Below, in pieces: positions 29,950-40,534 of a stretch of 64,000 bases of DNA. The notes under the pieces were generated by a model. The model did no database searches and had not been told where the DNA came from. It was given only the letters and a program-made list of their open reading frames with translations. Location: NCBI GenBank assembly GCA_012934845.2, contig WNNJ02001487.1, forward strand, positions 62,001-126,000. The letters run 5' to 3'. The first letter of the stretch is position 1, and every line of letters begins with the position of its first letter. The stretch comes from Pomphorhynchus laevis. Its lineage: Eukaryota > Acanthocephala > Palaeacanthocephala > Echinorhynchida > Pomphorhynchidae. A program made the position numbers and the translations under genes.

Positions 29950-32130
29950 AGAATTAAATCAGCTAACTGAGTCTACGTATTTAATATAATTATTAAAATA
30001 AACAAAACATAATAATGCTAAATCAAAATTTAATAATTAAATAATAAAATTAATAATTGTTTTTAGATTTTCTATAATTTAAATCAAGTTAAAATAAAAT
30101 GAAATTTAAAATAAACGTCATTTTTATGAATTGACTAATAAATAACAGACGTTGTATCAGAATAAGAATTAGAGGTCATCAATAATAACTGCTATGCTAT
30201 CAGGTTTCGGCCCTAACTCCTCTACCCAACATAGCAGCGGGGCCAAATACATGCTAATGATGTATTTCCTCTGAAATAACTATCTAGTATCTTATTCTAA
30301 TACAAAGTATATTATTTATTATTCATCCATAAAAATTTGCCACTTAAGAGTTTAAATTTATTCTTTATATTATTGTGTTGATTTATATATTTTACTATTT
30401 TCTGCTTGATGTTATTTTTATAGTAACCTAGTTTAAAATATGTATCTATTAAATTATTTAAATTATTTTGAAGAAAGCCAATATCATTACATATTGTTGC
30501 AATTCTTAAAATTTCATTATTTAATGTATTATATTTTATATTATATGGTATGCATGAATGCTCATGCAAAAATATGTTTCTTGTAAATTTAAATATGTCA
30601 TCTTTACGATATAAATTAATAGTAGTTTTAGTTAATGTTAATTTAATGTTCATATCTAGATATACACCTTCTTTATCATTAATATTGGTTTTGTTAAGAA
30701 TAAGGCTTTCTGGATAAATGTGCTCACTAATTGAATAAAAATTATTAGAATTAAATACACATATATCATCAATGTATCGAAACATATATTTCATATATTT
30801 ATATTGTTTAGATTTAGTTTTTACACAGTTATGAACAAATTCATATTCTATAAAGCTTAAAAACAAGTCAGCTATAATTGGGCTACTATTACCACCCATT
30901 GGAACACCTTTTACTTGTCTAAATATAGATGTCCCTACTTTTAAATAATTTTGATTTATCAAAATATTTAAGGATTCTATTAATTCAATTTTATCCAATA
31001 TATTTATATTTATTTGATGGTTTAATTTTTGTTAGATAGGCGTTATAATTATTATAACATATATATGTATATCTTTTTCCGAATATAAGATTAATTAATT
31101 TTACTAACGCTTCTTTAATATCTACTAAACCTAGATTTGTATAAAGAGTACTAAAATCGTATGTATTTATATTTTGAAAATTTATTAATTTTGTCTGTTC
31201 TAAAAATTCTTTTGTAGAATTAATACTGAAATAGTGTTTTATACCAGTATTAATTTCGATTACCTTGCAATATTTTTTAAAGTGTGCTTTAATTACTTTA
31301 AGTATTTTATTCATATAGACAGAAAGTGGTTTTAATGTACATTTAAACGCACTACATATGAACCTAGGTTTTATTGGATTTTTATGTAATTTTGGATTCC
31401 AATATAATATAGGTATAGTTTTATTATCTAATTCAACCTTTATACCCTTTTTATCCATTATAGAACAGTGACTTGTAATAATTGTTTCAAAACTCAACTC
31501 ACTACGTTCATATGTTGGATTTACATTTAAATCATTAGAATTAACCTCTTTCATTAGTATATCATAATAATGCTTTTCGCAATGTAGACAAAGTTATTAC
31601 TAGCTTTATCAATAGTTGTTATTATATAGTTATCCTTTAATTTAGTAAGTTCTTTATACATATCTTTATTAATTTTATCTTTCCTTTTATAATTGTTTGT
31701 TATTTTCATTTTATTTTTAATTTTATCAAATATATAATCTTTCCAAATTTTTATCTTAGATATATTCGAGCTTTCACTATTAATCAGCTTACTAAAGTAA
31801 TCATTTAAGTTATTATATAACGAATTGTAAATTTTATTTTTGTCGTTGTTATTATTTAATCTATATTTATACCCTTTTGATAGCAGCTTTCTTAATTCAC
31901 AATTTTCAATTAATTCTAGATTATGGGTACATATATGTTCATTTATTTTATCAAAACTAAGACTTTTACAATTGCATTCTGTTTCCATTATGTTTCTAAT
32001 ATTATCGTTACATATTGATTTTAATTGTTTATTATAATTACAAATTTTTCGTCCTAATGTTGGTAGGAGTTTATACCTTATTTTAGGAATATATTTACCT
32101 AAATCTGACCCTATTATTTCTTCACTTAAT
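29950..32130 (-). mobile_element. YIDD-type Penelope-like element, the longest copy
   Basis: About 2.2 kb on the minus strand. Coding region (31988 down to 30312) carries, in order, a lysine/asparagine-rich N-terminal part with KGYKYRL and ITTIDKASNNFVYI, then ILYWNPKLHKNPIKPRFICS (the PK-x-HK motif of Penelope-type RTs), [35 protein letters not shown], and a C-terminal [20 protein letters not shown]. No GIY-YIG domain is visible. The noncoding tail (30300-29957) has the conserved GCTGCTATG / CATAGCAG arms and the ctgagtctacgtattt terminus. It is 5'-truncated compared with the 34-kb copy and not intact. Assignment to Penelope-like elements rests on the PKLHK and RT block pattern; another non-LTR class is possible. 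Confidence 0.78.
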
Positions 32131-32600
32131 TAGCAACATGCTTAATTAAGCAAAATGCTTAATTAGCAACACATATATCATTATCCTTAATTTTTCTACT
32201 TTTTATCTGATGTAAATTCTTTCGGAAATGCTATCGTATGTCAATTGTGTTATTATCCCTGTGTGAGTAAATTGTTGCATTTTCAAAAGTGATACTACTA
32301 AAGAAGGGAAACTTTCCAAAAGCTTTATACTAAAACAATTGTGATTTCGTTCGATTTTTTTATTTATAATTCAATCTATTTAAAAATTCAGATAATGGAT
32401 ATCGAATATTGGTCGTCCAGAAGTGACATGGTGAGTGAAAGTCGTGAATCGAAGTCCAGTCTATTAAGCAACACCATTTAGTAAAAATGCCGTATTTCGT
32501 AAGAAATCCTGGACCGTTGTCTACTCAGCACATCTGTGCACTACTATTATATATAGACTGATGGAGCTGTATATATAGAGTTATACTATTACACTGATGG

Positions 32601-33115
32601 AGCTGATGATCGAAGTTCAGTTATTTAGCAGCAAATATAGATTAAAAATCAATCGTAGCCAGCTTTGGCTCCTGGACCACAGTTTCAAGCGATTTTTCGC
32701 AATAACAATTTATAAAATGACGCATTCCATTTGGAATCTTGTGAGAAATTCAGCGCCCTCGTAATCAACGGATACGCATTTGTGTCTTATAAAGAATAAC
32801 TAGAAGGTCCACACAAGCAACAAGCCAGTAAAAAACGCTTTCTGCTCCTGAGCTTCGTATAGTATCGTGAAGACTTGCTGGTGTCTTTGCAGTTATCACA
32901 AAAGCAGTCGAAACGGACCCTAACCACTTCATCCGACTGACGATGGCTGCTGGGTGGATAGAAGCGTCTCGGAGTGATACATTAGATTGATGGAGCTGAT
33001 GATCGAAGTACAGTTATTTTGTAGCAATTATGGATTAAAAATCAATCGTAGCCGGCTTTGGCTCCTGGACCACAGTTTCAAGAGACTTTTCGCACTAACA
33101 ATTTATATATATAAT
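32601..33115. repeat. Pair of 115-bp direct repeats 395 bp apart (retrozyme-like arrangement)
   Basis: tgatggagctgatgatcgaa, tagattaaaaatcaatcgta, ctttggctcctggaccacag and tttcaagcgatttttcgc recur almost unchanged at about 32601-32715 and 32996-33110. The intervening sequence is GC-richer than its surroundings and includes gcagtcgaaacggaccc and cgactgacgatggctgc near 32905-32955. No coding capacity was seen. The spacing is very close to the 398-bp period of the repeat at 60.7 kb. Confidence 0.7.
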
Positions 33116-34185
33116 CGTAGATGTGGCCTATATATGCTTATAATTCAATTCAAAGTATGATTGTTTACTCCTTTAACAAAATTTGAAAATTTTTCCAGGT
33201 AGCCAAATATTCTACAGTTCAGGGAAAATGAATTCGCATTTACAAACGTATTTAGAATATGTTTTAATAAACGAAAGTGGTTTCAAAATAACAAAGAATC
33301 AATACTTTTTCTTGATATTTTAATTTTTATCGTAAATTGTTATAAATAAGACCGTTTACTTTCAGAAATATAAATCAGGAACGAATAGCAAAATTCACAA
33401 GAAATATTGCTTAATAGTTTTATTTTGTTATTCAATTTATTTGATTTGCTCAAGATATGTGACTGATTATCTAGACTAAAAATATTCTAGATGGTCGCCG
33501 TTGTGATATTCTCATATTTGCTCTTTCATTTATCCGCTTTCTTGTTGAGAAAGAGAAAGTCCACTGAAGACTCAGATGAAATCACATCAAGCAGGTTTAA
33601 ATGGAGAATTTGCAATATACAGCTGTCACTTTTGCATTCTGTACTAACTTCTATATTTAGTAGCGCCAGGTAATCAAAAATGAAATAGTGATATTAAATT
33701 CAAAGGTTTGTTAATAAATCTCTAAATTAGATATTTTTAAATTAAAATAACGTTAGTTGCCATTATTTGAATCAGCACTCTTATATACAGTTATCACTTT
33801 TTTGAATTACGTAAAATATGAACTAATCTACGGAAAAAAATCTTAAAGAGTTGCTCTCAAGAATATTTGACTAGCTGATTAAGACTCTAAGGCATTTACA
33901 CTGTTGATAAAATAAATATCAATGTGACTACAAACGAAATGATAATTTTAAGTATTTATTAATAAAATGAAAAATATGTATGTTATAAACTGATTTTAAT
34001 AAAATGATTTTAATAAACTAATTAATAAACTATTAATAAACTGATTTTTCTATTTTGAAGCCTTCACTTGGCAAATTTCATCTTAATATTTAAATCTAAT
34101 TCGAAGTTGAAGGTTATATTTAATATTTGACTTTTGATTTAAAAGTTATTACCAGAAATATAAATTACCAGAAATTAATGAATTT
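33116..34185. other. AT-rich stretch without a supportable gene
   Basis: Only a short frame at 33491-33673 stands out (LLFHLSAFLLRKRKSTEDSD), with a possible donor AGCAG|GTTTAA, but nothing supports it as a gene. Confidence 0.5.
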
Positions 34186-34189
34186 CGCT

Positions 34190-35935
34190 AACTGTGAGAA
34201 TTGCCAATAAGAATTGTCAAGAACTGCAATACCACAGATTTAGTAAATGACGTGGTACAAGGAATTGGCAGAAGTAGTATAATACATAATAAACAACTAT
34301 ATTATAATAATCCAGTTAAACGCAAACCAAGAAGTCATGGTGATAAAAGGAATAGGAAAAATAGAGTTAAAAATATTAAAAAAGATATGTATATAAATGA
34401 ACAATTAGAAATATTAAAACAACTTTTAAGAGATAATAAACTAAAAGATCTTTATGTAAATTAAAGAAGTTTTTCTAAAGATATCATATGTTCAATAAAT
34501 CAAAAATTAATTAACGACTATGATATGCTTAGTTGTATAATATACAGTTGTTGTAATACAAAATACTATAATCGTACAATAAATGTTAATACTAACAATA
34601 AAAAATATACATTAACATTAATAAATTTATTAATCATTTCATTAATAAATGTATAGATAACATAAATATAGTCGGGCTTTTAAATAATTCTAAAAGTAAA
34701 GAAATAATAGTGTCAGATTTAAGTAAATATATTCCTAAAATAAGGTATAAACTCCTACCACCATTAGGACGAAAAATCTGTAATTTTAATAAAGAATTAA
34801 AATCAATATGTAATGGATAGTTATTGTATAGTAATTGTGCAATATTTGTTGTCCAACATTTGTTGTCAAATATTTGCTGTCTAATTCAGAAAAATGCTGT
34901 TTCATTTACCTTAATTGGTGATTTAAGTTAAATGCTATTAAAAGGATATAAATATAAATTAAATAATAACAATACAAATAAAATTTACAATTCGTAAATA
35001 ATGACTTAAATGCTTACTTTGGTAAACTGATTAATAGTGAAAGCTGGAATATATCTAAGATAAACATTTGGAAAACTTATATTTTAGATAAAATTAGAGA
35101 GAAAATGAAAATAACAAACAATTATAAACGGAAAGATCAAATTAATAAAGATATGTATAAAGAACTTACTAAATTAAAGGATAACTATATAATAACAACT
35201 ATTGATAAAGCTAGTAATAACTTTGTCTTCATATGCAAAAAGCTTTATTATTATATACTGATGAAAGAAGTTATTTTAATGATTTAAATATAAACACAAC
35301 ATATGAATGTAGCAATTAAAGTTTAGAAACAATTATTACAAGTCATTGTTCTATAATGGATAAAAAGTAATAAAGATGAAATCAGATAATAAAACTATAC
35401 CTATATTATATTGGAATCCAAAATTACATAAAAATCCAATAAAACCTAGGTTCATATGTAGTGCGTTTAAATGTACATTAAAACCACTTTCTGTCTATAT
35501 GAATAAAATACTTAAAGTAATTAAAGCACACTTTAAAAAATATTGCAAGGTAATCGAAATTAATACTGGTATAAAACACTATTTCAGTATTAATTCTACA
35601 AAAGAATTTTTAGAACACACAAAAGGAATAAACTTTCAGGATATAAATACGTACGATTTAAGTACGCTTTATACAAATCTAGATTTAGCAGATATTAAAG
35701 ATGCAAAAGCTTTATTATGTAGTGATTTTAGTTCAACAAGTCATTGTTTTATAATGGATAAAAAGGGTAGAAAAATTGAGTCATTTTATTATATGATACG
35801 GTTAATTATGAAAGAAGTTAATTCTAATGATTTAAATGTAACTTCAACATATGAACGTAGTGATTTAAATTTAGAAACAATTATTACAAGTCATTGTTCT
35901 ATAATGGATAAGCTGGGTATAAAAATTTAATCAGA
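34190..35935 (+). mobile_element. YIDD-type Penelope-like element with the most 5' sequence, broken
   Basis: Starts about 0.5 kb further 5' than the 30-kb copy. The first part (34201-34464) encodes a basic protein segment with KRKPRSHGDKRNRKNRVKN. It then reaches the shared PKIRYKLLPPLGRKICNFNK, ITTIDKASNNFVFICKK and NPKLHKNPIKPRF blocks, and stops before the RT catalytic boxes. Near 35700-35935 part of the upstream coding sequence is repeated (TSHCFIMDKKGRK, then TSHCSIMDKLGIK), so the copy has an internal duplication. Confidence 0.7.
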
Positions 35936-35949
35936 TAATAAAACTATAT

Positions 35950-36260
35950 CTCAAATGATGAATACTATTATATTTCTCAAATGATGATACCATTCACGCG
36001 GAACGGTATCATTATTTGAGAAACAGAAGTAAGCCGATATAAAGATGTCTGTTCTGGCATTTGTCAGTGCTTTTGCTAATGATATAATTTGGTGAAGCTG
36101 TAGTGCTGATTTATCACTCTAGATGATGTTACTAGAGATTTTCTAGTACATCATGCACTTGATTCATTCGTTGATTGACGCCTGTTAATCTTTCTCTGCA
36201 TCCAGGAGTGGGAGGGAACCGGCACTGATGAGTCATAGTGATGACGAAACGGCATTCGTC
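35950..36260 (+). mobile_element. Short noncoding repeat with near-canonical hammerhead core
   Basis: The 3' part has CTGATGA (36225-36231), a 5-bp stem GTCAT/ATGAC with a 4-nt loop, GAAAC (36246-36250), a short ACGG/TCGT stem and GTC at 36258-36260, i.e. hammerhead core, stem II, GAA, stem III and cleavage triplet in the right order. The upstream block agtgggagggaaccggca is shared with the related copy at 37.3 kb. Stem I does not form locally. Start of the repeat is approximate. Confidence 0.6.
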
Positions 36261-36420
36261 ATTATTTTGCGTCGAGCTTATATGATTACTATATTATATC
36301 GGAATTCACAATTACATAAAAATCCAAGATTAATATTAGCAGAAATAAGATTAAAATTACCAGAAATATTTTTATTTATGCCGAATCTTATCAATGCATT
36401 CTTCTTAATCTTAAGGTGAG

Positions 36421-36560
36421 ATTATCTAAAACATAGTATTTGATCACCGTTTAGCTTAGTACACCGTAAATAATGGCACCGTGACATTATGTGTTTTAAA
36501 TGTGTATGACAAAGCAACATATTATAAAGATTGTTAATAAAATTAATGCATCGAAAATTA
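36421..36560 (+). repeat. Dispersed repeat, copy 1
   Basis: attatctaaaacatagtatt, tgatcaccgttnagctta, acaccgtaaatnatgg and taaagattgttaataaaa recur at 38564-38700. Roughly 140 bp long and visibly diverged. No function seen. Confidence 0.7.
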
Positions 36561-37246
36561 ATCTTAATGATAACTAATTTTCACAATTATTTTAATCGAA
36601 TCAGTGACTGATTTTATCTACAATTAGTCATATCATAGATTAATCTTATCGATTATTTATATTATCAATAATTGATTTTTTGATAACAAGTGTTATAATT
36701 AATTTTATCGATCCTTAAGTGTTATTGGTTTTATAAGTGGTAACTGTTACACTAGCTACCAGTTTTAAAATTCACGTTTTTATTCCATATTTAGCAACTA
36801 GATTAATTATTTTAGTGATAAAATAATAAAGCTTTAAATACCTAACAATTCATCTGTATTTTATCACTTAGCTTATGTACTTATCCATATCTAGTAAATA
36901 AATTGCTGAAAAATCACAGTGGATTCGAGCTTGCTGCCGTTGAATTCAGTTTAGGTAATTTTTTGATCACTCAAAACTCGCAGATTAAATTTTAGATTTC
37001 ACAGTTAAGACTACGTAATAAAATATGTAAAGACTTAAATATCAATTTGAATCAATTTAGTTATATTAAAGTTTTGAATTTATTATTAAATTAACGAAAA
37101 AATTAAATTATTATTGTAGTAAAAAATAAGTCGTTTCAATTTAAAATAAATTTATACATTTTACGACTAAATATAAATTTACTTTGAGCAAATAATGACT
37201 GTACAATAAAAATTGTTCAAAATTTAGAAACACGCCAAAATATGTT

Positions 37247-37522
37247 TGTATGATGTGGCAGCCACGAAAGAATCGACAAAACGATACCAGGTACCGTTTC
37301 GTTATTATTTTGATTCATCAGTGCCAGATACCTCCCACTACTGAATGTAGAGGAGGACCGGCAGACAGCACGAGTATGTCAAAAGGTACATAGAGCTAGA
37401 AAATTTCTAGCTAACTAGGTACATGTTTCACCAAGAGGATCATTAGCAAAGAGCACTATAATAATGACGAAACGGTACCTGGTATCGTTTTGTCGATTCT
37501 TTCGTGGCTGCCACATCATACA
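37247..37522. mobile_element. 276-bp element with 63-bp near-perfect terminal inverted repeats
   Basis: Left arm tgtatgatgtggcagccacg, aaagaatcgacaaaacgata, ccaggtaccgtttcg; the right arm is its reverse complement with one mismatch in 63. Each arm contains its own smaller palindrome (AAACGGTACC/GGTATCGTTT). The interior contains a minus-strand CTGATGA (37321-37315) followed by GAAACGG, and the block agtgggaggtatctggca related to the 36.2-kb repeat. Similar sequences acgccaaaatatg (37232) and acgccaaaatgtg (about 37564) lie outside the arms. Confidence 0.75.
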
Positions 37523-38454
37523 GACAGAAAAAATGCCCACGGAAATCTCTCATTTTCTTGTAAAACGCCAAAATGTGATTTTTTCAAAATAATGAATTTA
37601 GTTAATATATCTAAATAAAAATATTATAAATAGTATATACTCATATTCGATTTGATTCAAGTATCTTCGCCAAATCACTATTTGGAAAAGAGTATTTTTA
37701 TTGCATCAATTTAATAGCGAATTCTTGCATCAATTTAATAGACTGTTGCTTTCGCTAAAAATATCATTAAAAAGTAAATTATTTTTGAAATTTTATTACT
37801 AAAATTTAATTTAGTTTGCAAATTCAATTTAGTATACAAATCTAAGCTTCTTTTGTAGATAATATTATTCTCAAATAAATAACTGTTATTCTCTTAGTGT
37901 ACCTCAAACTTGTTTCCTATGAGTTAATTTTAATTTAAAATCGATCAACCTATAAATTTCAATTGTAGATCGATAATTGTTTTTCTAATATTTTTACAAC
38001 TTTTAGGATTTTTATTTTTTTAAGATGTTTCTTAAACGTTTTCGTTTGAAAGTATTTGTTCAAAAGTTACACTTGTGAAGTAAATAATTAATCTAGAATT
38101 AATCTAGAACTAAATAATGAATTGACTCGAAATACCTAAGCCTTTAGTATTTCATCGATAAGAAATGAATTGGATGGATTTCAATCGCATTGGAATCGCA
38201 TTAATTGGAAATTAGTGTAAACGAAAAATTACTCACACGGGAATTAGAATTGCATACAGGAAACTTAATTTCTTAATGTGTGTGTCTTTCACATGTACGC
38301 TGATGGCTATTAATCTTGGTAAGCATACCCGAGTTTGTAAAATAAACACTTAAATGTTAATTAACAGCAATAATTAATAACTAATATATAATAACTAATT
38401 AAACTTTCAACATTTTTTACTTAACAATGCTGGATTTTATATTTTTCTAAAAAC

Positions 38455-38700
<246 letters not shown>

Positions 38701-39179
38701 AAAATCAGTGATATATTGTCACATGCCTGCCACGTGACCATGCCTGTGAGTGACCAAAAAAGAAAATAAATGACGAAATTGTTTAAATAAAATGTATAGT
38801 TACTTTTTATTTTTCTTATTTTGTGGTTAGCAACAACCAATTTCACACAATTGATTATTGCTTTTACCTTATTGTTTGAAAGAAATTCAGTAACTATAGA
38901 ATCCTCGTGATAAAATGAATCCAGTTTCTTTTTGTATTCACATTATTATCAAAATGGTTTTCTACAATTATTTTGTCCATTCAAATTGTAAACACATTTT
39001 CTGTCCATTCTATCCAAATAAGTTTGACATTTTATATGAGCTGTTGTTTATGCTCGAGTAATCCAAAGAATCATCCCAATTTTTACCTATTTGATTACTT
39101 ATATCTCATCTTTGACTCATTGGTATCAGAATGTCTCGCACAATTAATTAAGGGTTCCAGAAGGTCTATCTATCTGTTC

Positions 39180-39650
39180 TCACCTTGTACGTTGCTTTTG
39201 CTAGATATATGTTTTTGAGTTATGATTTGGTTAAGCATTTCAATTTGACCTTGTGGTGGTGGGTGATGAGGCCTGCCTCCCAAATGTGCCACATTATAAC
39301 TAAAACACGTAGAGTCAAAATCGGAATTGACAAATTCTTTCCCGTTGTCGCTTTGAATCTTTATTGAAGGCCCGAGAAAACAAAGAGTGCTTTCTAACTT
39401 TTTAATTTTCGGATATTTTAGACTTTAATGGATATTTAAAAGGATATTTTTAAAACACATCTATCCCCGTTAATATCCCACAACATACTTCGTTTATTTC
39501 TTTATAGGATCCCAGATCATTTAGGTCTAACATAAGGGTTTTGCAGTTTTTTAGTCTTTAGGTGTTGTCCAGGCATGCATTCAGAACATACAGAACATAC
39601 TTTTCGTCCTATTTATTGAGAAATATAATTTCTTGAACAGGCCTTCAAGA
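39180..39650 (-). mobile_element. Fossil of an integrase-bearing element (Ginger- or Gypsy-like integrase)
   Basis: Minus-strand translation gives an integrase core fragment with IQSDNGKEFVN, GGRPHHPPPQGQIEMLNQI, matching the SDNG-x-EF ... GRPRHPQSQG-x-x-E-x-x-N pattern of KRBA2/Ginger-type and some Gypsy-type integrases. A cysteine-containing segment upstream (about 39600) may be part of the zinc-binding region. No RT, gag or terminal repeats were identified, so the parent class is uncertain. The copy is a short, broken remnant and looks old. Confidence 0.6.
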
Positions 39651-40534
39651 CGATTCATTACAAGAGGTTTTTCTTTGTGAAGATTTATTTTTCTGTGGAA
39701 TTACCTTCATATGAAATCCACCAGCAGAAGACAGATATATAAATAACCACTAACCAAAGTATAATCTTTTGGTCTCTTAGTTAGTCTGTATAACATATTT
39801 TTCTCCGAGTAATTCTTATTAAGTAAAATTATTCCTATTAAAAAACTAATAAGTTTTTCTTTGTGACATCTTAAGTTCACCGCATCGTACATAAGTAAAC
39901 GATAGTAATATGCCAAGCATTTATACGGTCGTCGCCGATTGTAATAATTCGTCGATTGTGATAATTGTTTTTCTTTAGAACTGCAGCGTTATTCGATGTA
40001 ATTGTAGAAATTCTAATAACCAAGACCACTTTTTAACGTTGTATGTTATTTATCTCAAATGCAAATAATCAAGAATTTGTTAATCTGGTCTAAATTTAAA
40101 ACTTAATATAATGTATTGAAACACGGGTGTATTTCAATGCAGAGTTAATATAAAATATCTTTTATGAATTCATTTTACGATTTATTATTCCATTTCAATT
40201 CAAATATTTAATAATATCTATATACGAAAATACAATATCTACTATTTTCATATTAGATATAAATTTTATACACGCATATAATATTATATATCAACTAATA
40301 TTATATCAACTAATATATTATAAGTGGGTATATATCAATACCCAATAGTTTTAATAGTTTGAAAAAAGCATACAGACCTACAAATTTTAAGTCTTGATGA
40401 ATATATAAATCCACCGTGAATCATAATTTATAATATTTTTATTGTAGTAGGCAGTTTAGTCGTGTAGGCCTTATGTCCCGAAATATGTTGCTAACATCTA
40501 AGCGATTTTTGGAGTACAAAATATAATATCGCGA

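Noticed and set aside
33491-33673. Short hydrophobic-then-basic open frame with a possible donor
   Set aside because: No partner exons, no family, and composition expected by chance in AT-rich DNA.
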